This document shows positions 56,512 through 64,000 of a stretch of 64,000 nucleotides of DNA, one piece after another; the first letter of the stretch is position 1, and each line of letters opens with the position of its first letter. The notes under the pieces are model-generated. The model searched no databases. It was not told where the DNA came from and saw only the letters and a list, made by a program, of their open reading frames with translations. This stretch comes from Gammaproteobacteria bacterium. Lineage in GTDB: Bacteria > Pseudomonadota > Gammaproteobacteria > DSM-19610. The stretch is from the NCBI GenBank assembly GCA_026197075.1, contig JAPHQV010000010.1:1-64000 (forward strand). The letters run 5' to 3'. The translations under genes and the position numbers were made by a program.

Positions 56512-59500
56512 TTAATCCAGGCTGAACAGCAGGTCCGCACCGCTTTCCGCACCGGTCTCGGTCTGCAGGGTCCAGCGGCGACTCATCTGGTAGCGCACCC
56601 GGAAGGTGCTGACCGGCTCCAGCAGGCCCACACTGTACTGTACATACAGGCGCGGTGACAGGTACTTGCCCACCAGCAACGCGGCTTCCTCTAAGCCCGC
56701 GCCACTGCCACCGATCTCCACCTCGTCGAAGCCGAAGGTCTCACCGATCTGCGCCGCCAGCAGGCCACCGCCACCCAGGCCGAGGGCGGAGGCGGCCTGC
56801 ATCATACTCGCCCCCTCCGCGTCGCTGGCCTGCTGCATGGGACGGCCGAACAACAGATAGGACAGGGTGTCCGACTCGGACATGGCCGGATCGGAATAGA
56901 GCGACAGCACGGGGTCACGCAATTGCCCGCCGACACGGATGCCGGCGACGATCTCATTCACATGGCGGGCGGCACGGATGTCCAGGCCGGGATTATCCAG
57001 GGGACTGTCGGTGTACAGCAGCCGGCCGGTCTCGATGCGCAGGTCCTGCCCGTAGGCACGGTAGCGGCCGTCACGGATCGCCAGGGCACCACGTCCCCGG
57101 GTGGGCTGCCCGGGTTCCTCGATCAGCCGCAAGCCACCGTCGATGAAGCCGCGCAGTCCGAATGCGTCGACCTGCACATCCTTGCCTAAGCGCAGCAGCA
57201 GGTTGGCGTGGACGGCCCATGGCGACACCGGCTCGGACTCCACGCCGTTTCCCACCAGCACCACATCGCGCGAGGGTCCCACGGCACCGCTGAAATCCCG
57301 GGGCTGCAGCCGGGCCTGGGGCACCAGCACCTCCCCCGTGAGGTCGACCCGCCGTGGGATTACCTCGAGTTGCAGATCCGGTGTGAACCGCACCTGGTAC
57401 TCGGGAATATCCACCACCAGGAAGCGCTCGCCCTGGATACCCAGCTGCAGGCGCCAGTCGGAGCTCTGGGCGTCGCGCAGCAATCCCTCGACGCGCAATT
57501 CGCCCTCGGGGCCGGAACGGGCGCCACCCTGGATGCGAATGCGGGCGGCGTCCTCGGCATCGAGCACCAGGCGCAGATCCTCGAGACGAATGCCCGCGGC
57601 CGGCACCGCAACCTGGCCCTGCTCCAGGCGCAGGCGGCCGGCGATCTGCGGTTCCCGCAGGGGACCCTGCGTGCGTAGATCGATCATCAGGTGGCCGCGC
57701 ACTCCTTCCACTTCCCCGGTGAAGGCCTCTACCAGGGCCAGTTCGCGCAGTTCGCCGCGCAGACCACCGCTCAGTTGCGCTGCCTGGCTGCCAATGCCGG
57801 TAACCACCCAGTCTCCCTGCAGGCGATCATTGCCGGCCAGGGACAGCTCCAACCCCAGCTCGGCCCGGTCGTTCTTCAGATGACCTTCCAATCGGCCACC
57901 CCCGAATTCCAGCACCTGGTCCTCCACCTGGCCGAGGCGTAGCTGTCCCGGCGACAGGGTTGCCTGCAGGCGGCCTTCGACGGGCCCGAAATCGGGACCC
58001 AACCGCGCCTGCAACCGGGCATCCAGCTGACCTTGCACCTGGCGTCCCGGCGGCAGCAGGAATTCCAGCCAGGCCAGGGGCAGACGCTCCATACCCAGCT
58101 CCGTGGTCCAGCCCTGCTCCCGGTCTCCCTCCCCGGTGAGACAAAGCGCCGCCGTCTCGCGCTGCCAGCACAGGGTTTCGAGGCGCCCCCCCGTGGCACT
58201 GGCCTGCAGGCCGGCGGGCTGGAGCAGTGACCAGGCGCCCAGGGGCTCCTGCCGCCAGTCCGCCTGCAGGATCCGGCCCTGCCATTGCGCCTCCCGCCAA
58301 CGGCCCGCCAGGACCAGGTCCAGGGCGGCATCGCTGCACCGGGCCGCCAGTTCCAGGCGGTGATCCGCCGCGGTGCCCTGGACGCCCGCCGTCAGGCTGG
58401 CCAGGGTTTCAGCGCCATGACGCAGTTCCATGGCCTCGAGCCGGAGGTCCCAGCGGCCCTGGATATCCCAGTCCAGGTCCAGCGCCAACCTCTCGACGGC
58501 CTGGCGCTCCCAGGCCAGCCCGGCGCCCTCCAGGCGGGCCTGCAAGCGTGGCTGCTGGCGCGGGCCCTTCGCCTGCCCGCTGCCGACCAGGCGTCCCTGC
58601 CCTCCGGGCAGCAGCTCGGCGAGATCAGGGATGTCCAACGTCCAGTTCGCCCGCCATTGCTCACCCAGCGAACCCTGCAAGGCCAGGCGCCCCTGCCCGG
58701 AGCGCAATTCCAGGTCCTCCACCGCCAGCTGCTCGCCCTGCTGAATCAGCAGGCCCTGGCCCTGCAGGGCCTGGCCGCGCAATTCTCCCTCCAGCCCCTG
58801 AAGTTGCAGGCGGTTGTGCAACCGCTCTCCACGCAGGCTGCCCGTGGCTTGCACGGTCGCGGCCAGCCGGCCCGGCCAGTCGGGGTACCAGGCACCGGGG
58901 TTGATCCCATCCATCGCCAGCGTCAGATCCCAGCCCGGTTCCGGCTGCCAGCGCAGCTCCCCCTGACCGCGCACCGTCCCGTCCAGCAGGTCGAGGCGCA
59001 GTTCGGCAAGGCGCATGCCTTCCCGGTCGCCGTCGCCTTCCAGGAGCAGGTCCAGCTCGCCCCGGTCCTGGACCTGCAGCAGGCCCGCCAGCCGGTAGCG
59101 CCAGGCCGCCGGGGTGCCCGACCAGTCCAGCTCGCCGCGCGGGCTCAGGGCCAGGGGAGCCGCCGGCAGGGGCGGCCAGCGCAGCGCCTGCCAGGCGAGG
59201 TGGAGCTCACTGAAACCGCCATACACCCCTTGCCCCTGCGCTTCCAGCACACCACCGCCGTCCACCTGTTCCAGGCGCGCCTCCTCCAGTACCCAGCCAT
59301 CCCCGGTATCGCGAGCCCGGGCCGACAGCCGCAGGGGGTAGAGCTCCCCGGCGCCGGCATCGGTAGACAGTTCCGTGCGCAGCTCGGCCTGGCGCAGATC
59401 GCCTTCGGCCTGCAGGTCCGCGGCCAGAAGCAGCGTCGGTGCGTCACGGGAAAAACGTTGCAGGGACACTTCCGGCACCTGCAGGGCCAGGGACCAGGTC

Positions 59501-60234
59501 AGGGCGCCGAAGGGTTCACGGACCTGCAGCTGCAGGTTCGCGGGCGCCGGCTCCAGCACCTGGTAGTCGAGGCGCAAGTGGCGCCAGTCGCCCGTCAGCC
59601 GGGCCTTGCCCTGCAGGGGTTCCAGGGTGGCGACCCGGGCCGACCAGCGCAGGTCGAGGTCGGTTGGGGTATCCGCGCCGAGGCCGATGTCACCGCTGAC
59701 CTGCAGGCGTCCCTGCGGGAGCACCAGTTCCAGCACTCCGAGCCGCAGGGACTCCTCCTCCGCACGCGCCTCCAGGTGAATATGGTCGAGTTGCAGCAGG
59801 GGCTCGCCCAGGCGCTCGATCTTCACCTCGCGGATGTCCAGGCTGCCGATGCGCACGCCCAGGGGCAGGCTCAGACCCGGGGTGATGGGGCCGGCCTCTT
59901 CATTCGTTGCCCCGCTCCCAGGCCCCAGTTCCAGCGCCACGCCCTGCACGCGCAGTTCGAGGATATCCAGGGTGCCGCGCAGCAGGGCCTGTGGGCGCCA
60001 GTCGAAATACAACTCCTCGACGGCATGGCGCTGGCCATTGCGCGCATATCGAAACCCTGTCACCCGCACCGGCCCCAGCCAGCGGCCTTCCAGTTCCCGC
60101 ACCTGCATATCACCGGGGACATAGGTGCGCGCCACCTGCCAGGCCAGCTGCAAACCGAGCGGGGTGGCCAGCAACAGATAGATACCGCCGCACAACAGCA
60201 GCAGGAAGCTGATGGCACGCCAGTGCCGGCGCAT
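56512..60234 (-). CDS. tamB: Translocation and assembly module inner membrane protein TamB
   Basis: A 1240-residue protein with one N-terminal membrane helix (AISFLLLLCGGIYLLLATPLG), then a very long beta-rich periplasmic region. The conserved C-terminal TamB (DUF490) domain contains GRLLYTDSPLDNPGLDIRAAR, SDTLSYLLFGRPM and GLGGGGLLAAQIGETFGFDEVEIG. It spans the periplasm and works with TamA in outer-membrane protein and lipid transport. The ATG at 60234 overlaps the tamA stop codon (TGATG), so the pair is translationally coupled. It is close to the E. coli length (1259). Confidence 0.95.
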   Translation of the reverse strand: MRRHWRAISFLLLLCGGIYLLLATPLGLQLAWQVARTYVPGDMQVRELEGRWLGPVRVTGFRYARNGQRHAVEELYFDWRPQALLRGTLDILELRVQGVALELGPGSGATNEEAGPITPGLSLPLGVRIGSLDIREVKIERLGEPLLQLDHIHLEARAEEESLRLGVLELVLPQGRLQVSGDIGLGADTPTDLDLRWSARVATLEPLQGKARLTGDWRHLRLDYQVLEPAPANLQLQVREPFGALTWSLALQVPEVSLQRFSRDAPTLLLAADLQAEGDLRQAELRTELSTDAGAGELYPLRLSARARDTGDGWVLEEARLEQVDGGGVLEAQGQGVYGGFSELHLAWQALRWPPLPAAPLALSPRGELDWSGTPAAWRYRLAGLLQVQDRGELDLLLEGDGDREGMRLAELRLDLLDGTVRGQGELRWQPEPGWDLTLAMDGINPGAWYPDWPGRLAATVQATGSLRGERLHNRLQLQGLEGELRGQALQGQGLLIQQGEQLAVEDLELRSGQGRLALQGSLGEQWRANWTLDIPDLAELLPGGQGRLVGSGQAKGPRQQPRLQARLEGAGLAWERQAVERLALDLDWDIQGRWDLRLEAMELRHGAETLASLTAGVQGTAADHRLELAARCSDAALDLVLAGRWREAQWQGRILQADWRQEPLGAWSLLQPAGLQASATGGRLETLCWQRETAALCLTGEGDREQGWTTELGMERLPLAWLEFLLPPGRQVQGQLDARLQARLGPDFGPVEGRLQATLSPGQLRLGQVEDQVLEFGGGRLEGHLKNDRAELGLELSLAGNDRLQGDWVVTGIGSQAAQLSGGLRGELRELALVEAFTGEVEGVRGHLMIDLRTQGPLREPQIAGRLRLEQGQVAVPAAGIRLEDLRLVLDAEDAARIRIQGGARSGPEGELRVEGLLRDAQSSDWRLQLGIQGERFLVVDIPEYQVRFTPDLQLEVIPRRVDLTGEVLVPQARLQPRDFSGAVGPSRDVVLVGNGVESEPVSPWAVHANLLLRLGKDVQVDAFGLRGFIDGGLRLIEEPGQPTRGRGALAIRDGRYRAYGQDLRIETGRLLYTDSPLDNPGLDIRAARHVNEIVAGIRVGGQLRDPVLSLYSDPAMSESDTLSYLLFGRPMQQASDAEGASMMQAASALGLGGGGLLAAQIGETFGFDEVEIGGSGAGLEEAALLVGKYLSPRLYVQYSVGLLEPVSTFRVRYQMSRRWTLQTETGAESGADLLFSLD

Positions 60235-61985
60235 CACAGGTCCGGCCCCAGGGTCAGGTGCAAGCGCCAGGGGTTGCCGTCCTCGCTCAGGGCCGTGGCC
60301 AGGTCCACCCGCACCAGGCCGATGGGGGTCTCCCAGCGCAGGCCTGCCCCGACACCCTGCTTGAGGGATTCATCCCAGCGATCGAGGGCGTTGCCCGTGT
60401 CGAAGAACAGGGCCGCACGCCAGTTGCCGCGGATATGCCGTTCCAGCTCCAGGCTGCCCACCACCAGGTAGCGGCCCCCGATCACCTCGCCGCTGGCATC
60501 GCGAGGCCCAAGGCTGTTGTAGTCGTAACCGCGCACACTCTGATCACCGCCGGCGAAGTAGCGGATGCTGGGCGGCAAGCGTTCGAAGTCTTCGGTATAA
60601 ATGCCGCCCAGAGTACCGCGGGAGATGAGCCGCAAGTCCTCGCCGAGGGGCATGATCAGCTTGGCATCGACCTGGCTCTGCAGGAAGCTCACATCGGACA
60701 GCGCACCCTCCTGCGCACCCTTGAGGTCGAGCTGCAGGCGCGCGCCACGTGCCGCGATCAGGCGCTCGCGCCCCCACACCCGCTGCATATTGATGCCCGG
60801 CATGAGCAGGGCGGTGTTCTCGTCGGTGAGGCCGATGGTGAAATCTTCCTGCTGGAAGGTGAGGGACAGCACCCGCCGCCAGCGTTTCCACAGGACACTG
60901 TGGCTGGCGCCCAGCACATACTGTTTACTCTCCGCGTCGCGGATATCCTCGCGACCATAGAGACTATGGAATTCCAGGAAATCGGACTGGGGGCGGGCCA
61001 GGAGGGGGATGCGGTAGCGGCCGGTGACGGTTTCACGGATTTCCGACACCCGGTACTCGGCGCCCATCTGGTGACCGGAACGGTTGAGGCGCCGGTTCTC
61101 CCAGCCGAGGCGAAAACGCGCTCCCGTGTCGGTGCCATAGCCGATCCCGGCGGTGTACTTGTTGGGACGGCGCGGCGTCAGCTCGACACTGACGGGGATA
61201 CGTCGATCCTGCGCCTGGTCGCGTTCGGGCTGCACCTGCACGCGCGCGAAATAGTCGCTGTCCTCCAGGCTCCGTTGCAGGTCCAGCAACTGGCGGGTGC
61301 TGTATTCGGCGCCGGGCTCGAACCGTACATAGGCCTGCAGCAACTCCTCCCTGAGGTTGCCACCCTGGAAGCTCACCGCCCCCAGTTCGTAGCGCACCCC
61401 CGTTTCCAGCACCAGCACGACCCGCGCGCGGTTGCGGTCCACGTCCACTTCCAGGCGATGGGTACTGTAACGGGCATCGAGGTAGCCAAGGCCCAGGGCC
61501 TGCTGCAGCAGACCGCGACGCGCCTCTTCATAGCGGCTGTGCAGCAGGGGTTGTCCGCGACGCAGGGGCAAGGCATCCAGGGCCGCCTGCAGGCGCGCAT
61601 CCGCCTCGCCTTCGCCGCGCAGCCGGACATCCACCTCTTCCAGCTCCACCCGGGGGCCGGGATCGATCACATAGCGGGCCAGCCAGCCATCTCCCTGCTG
61701 GCTCAGCTCCGCCCTTACGCCAACCTGGTAATGACCAAAGGGCTCCAGGGCGGTTTGAATCTCCTCCTCCGCCCGCCCATGCAGGCGGCGGATGCGCAGG
61801 GGTGTAAGCCCCTGCTCCTGGCGCTGCCGTTCCACGCCCAGCAGGGCGCGCACGTTATCCAGCCGCTCGCCTTCCACGCCCTCGATCTGGACGCGCAGGG
61901 TCGTCTCCTGCGCCAATACGAGCATCGGCAGCAGGCAGAGTGCTATCAACCATGTCCAGCGCCACCGGCTCGGTATCAGTTGCAT
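60234..61985 (-). CDS. tamA: Outer membrane assembly protein TamA (Omp85 family)
   Basis: A 583-residue outer-membrane protein. A signal peptide (WTWLIALCLLPMLVLA) is followed by three POTRA domains (to about residue 265), then a 16-strand Omp85 barrel (bacterial surface antigen domain). The barrel carries the lid-loop motif VRGYDYNSLGPRD and the terminal strand LVRVDLATALS...WRLHLTLGPDL ending near the C-terminus. It partners with TamB. The start ATG 61985 is supported by the signal peptide; no strong ribosome-binding site was seen. Confidence 0.95.
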   Translation of the reverse strand: MQLIPSRWRWTWLIALCLLPMLVLAQETTLRVQIEGVEGERLDNVRALLGVERQRQEQGLTPLRIRRLHGRAEEEIQTALEPFGHYQVGVRAELSQQGDGWLARYVIDPGPRVELEEVDVRLRGEGEADARLQAALDALPLRRGQPLLHSRYEEARRGLLQQALGLGYLDARYSTHRLEVDVDRNRARVVLVLETGVRYELGAVSFQGGNLREELLQAYVRFEPGAEYSTRQLLDLQRSLEDSDYFARVQVQPERDQAQDRRIPVSVELTPRRPNKYTAGIGYGTDTGARFRLGWENRRLNRSGHQMGAEYRVSEIRETVTGRYRIPLLARPQSDFLEFHSLYGREDIRDAESKQYVLGASHSVLWKRWRRVLSLTFQQEDFTIGLTDENTALLMPGINMQRVWGRERLIAARGARLQLDLKGAQEGALSDVSFLQSQVDAKLIMPLGEDLRLISRGTLGGIYTEDFERLPPSIRYFAGGDQSVRGYDYNSLGPRDASGEVIGGRYLVVGSLELERHIRGNWRAALFFDTGNALDRWDESLKQGVGAGLRWETPIGLVRVDLATALSEDGNPWRLHLTLGPDL

Positions 61986-62099
61986 ATCCGGGAGTATAAA
62001 TAATGGTTGGGTGCGCATGCAGGGAATTGCGTGGCCAATAGGGTTTTGCGTCCAGGCTCCGCTACAATGCCGTCCCGTTCCCTGTCTCACGAGGTCGCC

Positions 62100-62792
62100 G
62101 TGACCGACCAGCCGCACCGCCGTATCCGCTCCTTCGTTCGCCGCGAGGGCCGCCTGACCGCCGGCCAGCGCCGTGCCCTCGAGGTCCTGTGGCCACTATA
62201 CGGCATCGCGACAGAGGATCCCCTCGAACTAAACGGGGAATTCGGGCGTCAGGCGCCGCGCACCCTGGAGATCGGCTTCGGCAATGGGGACAGCCTGGCG
62301 CAGATGGCGGAGGCGGCGCCGGAGGAGGATTTCCTCGGCATCGAGGTACATCGTCCCGGCATCGGCCACCTGCTGCAGGAGATCGAGGCACGCGGGCTGC
62401 GCAATGTGCGCGTGATGAACCGGGACGCGGTGGAGGTACTGGAACGGCAGATCCCCGTCGCCAGCCTGGACCGGGTACTGCTGTTCTTTCCCGATCCCTG
62501 GCACAAGAAGAAACATCACAAGCGGCGCATCCTGCAACCCCGCTTCATCGAACTGCTGGGCCGGGCGCTACGACCGGGCGGACGCTTTCACATGGCCACC
62601 GACTGGCAGGACTACGCGGAACACATGCGGGCGGAAATGGAGCAGGCGGCACAATTCCGCAATGTCGCGGGACCGGGCCGGTATGCCGAAAAACCCGCCT
62701 ACCGTCCCACCACCAAGTTCGAACGCCGCGGCCAGCGCCTCGGCCACGGGGTATGGGACCTGGTGTATGAACGGGTGGAGGAACAGAAATAG
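62100..62792 (+). CDS. trmB: tRNA (guanine-N7-)-methyltransferase TrmB
   Basis: A 230-residue SAM-dependent enzyme making m7G46 in tRNA variable loops. It has LEIGFGNGDSLAQM (SAM site), FFPDPWHKKKHHKRR (catalytic Asp and RNA-binding basic run), and ATDWQDYAEHM. The GTG at 62100 (VTDQPHRRIRSFVRR) is chosen because GAGG lies about five bases before and family members start here; an ATG at 62067 would add 11 codons. The stop TAG adjoins a GGGGACAGACCCC repeat. Confidence 0.94.
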   Translation: MTDQPHRRIRSFVRREGRLTAGQRRALEVLWPLYGIATEDPLELNGEFGRQAPRTLEIGFGNGDSLAQMAEAAPEEDFLGIEVHRPGIGHLLQEIEARGLRNVRVMNRDAVEVLERQIPVASLDRVLLFFPDPWHKKKHHKRRILQPRFIELLGRALRPGGRFHMATDWQDYAEHMRAEMEQAAQFRNVAGPGRYAEKPAYRPTTKFERRGQRLGHGVWDLVYERVEEQK

Positions 62793-62867
62793 GGGACAGA
62801 CCCCATTTTCTCTATGCTGCGGCGGTGTTATTGGTGGAAACCGCAGGAGAAAATGGGGTCTGTCCCC
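62792..62867. repeat. GGGGACAGACCCC inverted repeat pair
   Basis: The left unit (GGGGACAGACCCCATTTTCT, 62792-62811) faces the right unit (62847-62867), the same family as at 644-800. It lies between the convergent ends of trmB and the SulP gene, beginning at the base after the trmB stop codon. Confidence 0.92.
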
Positions 62868-62872
62868 AGTGT

Positions 62873-64000
62873 CTAGGCCTTGGCCGGGGCATCGTCGCCG
62901 GGTTCTTCCTCGACCTTCTCCTCTTCCTCGGCGGCGGCACGGGCGGCGGCGGTGAGCGCCTTGGTGGCGGCTTCGTTGGGGTCGCTGAAACGGGCACGCA
63001 ACGGGGAGTCGGCCGGGAGCTCGTCGCCCAGCAGTCGGCGCACGGCATTGATGGCCTCGGTGCGGGTACGGAAGAAGTAGTCCATGCCCAGGTGTTCCAT
63101 GAAGCCACTTTCACGGAAGATATCCAGCACCTGCTTCTTGGCGCGGGCGAACATCAGGGTCACGCCCCCGGTATCGAGGCGGTGAGTCAGGCCCTCGATC
63201 ATCTCCATGCCGGAGGCATCGATCTCATTGATACCCTCGCAATCGATGATCAGGTACTTGAGCCGTTCCTTGCCCGCCACATGGGACAGGATGCGGGTTT
63301 CGAAGTAGCCGGAATTGGCGAAGTAGAGCGAACCGTCGAAGCGCATGATGGACATGACCTCGTCGGTGGGCAGGTTGTAGAGCGAGGCGGCGCGCAGGGT
63401 GCCGTCCTCGTGCAGGGACAGTTCCACGAAGCGCGGCCGCATGGTGCGATACAGGTACAGGCCCAGCGACAGCAGCACGCCGACGATGATGGCCTGGTCC
63501 AGGTGCGGCGCCACTACCAGGGTCAGCACGAAGGTGATGATGGCCACCCAGCCGTCATGGGGCTGGATCTTCATGGCGTGACGGATGGGGGCGATCTTCA
63601 CCAGGTTGACCACCGCCATCATGATCACCGCCGCCAGGGTGGCCTGGGGCAGGTGGTAGAGCAGCGGGGTCAGGAACAGCAGGGTGATGGCCACCACGGC
63701 ACCGGTGACCACGGCGGCAAAGCCGGTACGGGCGCCGGCGGAGAAATTCACCGCCGAGCGGGAGAAGGATCCGGACACCGGGTAGGCCTGGAACAGGCCG
63801 GCCGTGATATTGGCCATGCCCTGGCCCACCAGCTCCTGGTTGGTGTCCAGGCGCTGACGGGTCTGGCCGGCCATGGCCTTGGCGATGGCGATGGCCTCCA
63901 TGAAGCCGATCAGGGCAATGGTGACGGCCGAGGCCAGCAGCTGGCCGGTCACGGTCCAGTTGAACTCGGGGATACTGAGACCGGGCAGACCACTGGGCAC
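62873..64000 (-). CDS. SulP-family anion transporter, partial (N-terminus beyond window)
   Basis: The C-terminal 375 residues of a SulP (SLC26-type) permease; the gene runs off the right edge. Membrane segments include SGSFSRSAVNFSAGARTG, a SulP landmark, and the helices after it. A STAS domain (about residues 210-330 of this part) has LIIDCEGINEIDASGMEMIEGL. A charged Ala/Glu-rich tail (EEEEKVEEEPGDD) ends the protein. Substrates in the family are sulfate, bicarbonate and other anions; it cannot be assigned here, though the SLC26-like stretch and STAS are clear. Confidence 0.9.
   Translation of the reverse strand: MPSGLPGLSIPEFNWTVTGQLLASAVTIALIGFMEAIAIAKAMAGQTRQRLDTNQELVGQGMANITAGLFQAYPVSGSFSRSAVNFSAGARTGFAAVVTGAVVAITLLFLTPLLYHLPQATLAAVIMMAVVNLVKIAPIRHAMKIQPHDGWVAIITFVLTLVVAPHLDQAIIVGVLLSLGLYLYRTMRPRFVELSLHEDGTLRAASLYNLPTDEVMSIMRFDGSLYFANSGYFETRILSHVAGKERLKYLIIDCEGINEIDASGMEMIEGLTHRLDTGGVTLMFARAKKQVLDIFRESGFMEHLGMDYFFRTRTEAINAVRRLLGDELPADSPLRARFSDPNEAATKALTAAARAAAEEEEKVEEEPGDDAPAKA

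Noticed and set aside
58285-60471. A 728-codon plus-strand frame opposite tamB
   Set aside because: Antisense shadow rich in Gln/Pro/Arg; TamB on the minus strand is well supported.

Overview
The window looks like a chromosomal segment of a free-living, GC-rich gammaproteobacterium, probably near the Chromatiales/Ectothiorhodospiraceae. This rests on gene content (cutA-dsbD, asmA/mutY/yggX, thiS-thiG, trmB, tamA-tamB), an exosortase/PEP-CTERM-type surface sorting system, and many short intergenic palindromes. The organism assignment is inference; no rRNA gene is present.

Layout. 0-3.5 kb: fxsA, then cutA-dsbD, among palindromic repeats. 3.5-15.4 kb, minus strand: the exosortase regulatory and sorting block. 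It holds the sigma-54 response regulator PrsR, histidine kinase PrsK, TPR lipoprotein PrsT, the GDP-fucose genes fcl and gmd, a WecA/MraY-type initiating transferase, and an exosortase fused to an EpsI domain (XrtD-like). 15.4-29.9 kb, minus strand: a clearly more AT-rich surface-polysaccharide island. It carries glycosyltransferases, a methyltransferase, a flippase, an O-antigen-ligase/polymerase-like protein, a GH20/GH84-like glycosidase, an Alg13/Alg14 pair, a membrane nucleotidyltransferase, a P-loop kinase, a transposase remnant and an unrecognised membrane-anchored protein. 29.9-37 kb: the GC-rich dTDP-rhamnose set rfbA-C-D-B, an APS kinase fused to a degenerate ATP sulfurylase, and a phosphohexomutase. 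37-42 kb: glycerate kinase, a NaChBac-type voltage-gated channel, a GAF/GGDEF/EAL protein and a secreted protein ending in a VPLPA/PEP-CTERM-type sorting signal. 42.5-50 kb: tRNA-Phe, yggX, mutY, two more nucleotide-sugar genes, an SRPBCC protein and asmA. 50-64 kb: host-attachment protein, GspE/PilB-like ATPase, tRNA-Gly, thiS-thiG, corA-like, mscS-like, tamB-tamA, trmB and a SulP transporter cut by the window end.

How the genes fit together (inference from families). Gmd/Fcl, RfbABCD, the UDP-glucuronate 4-epimerase, the UDP-HexNAc 6-dehydrogenase and the phosphohexomutase supply activated sugars. The WecA-like enzyme primes the lipid carrier, and the glycosyltransferases with Alg13/14 build a repeat unit. 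The flippase and polymerase/ligase export and extend it. PrsK/PrsR would switch on, through sigma-54, substrates such as the secreted protein at 42 kb, which the exosortase then processes. An APS kinase next to the sugar genes raises the possibility of PAPS-dependent sulfation, but no sulfotransferase was recognised here.

At least six families of short palindromic repeats occupy most intergenic gaps. They often sit exactly at boundaries where nucleotide-sugar or accessory genes interrupt conserved gene blocks. No CRISPR array or intact insertion sequence was found.
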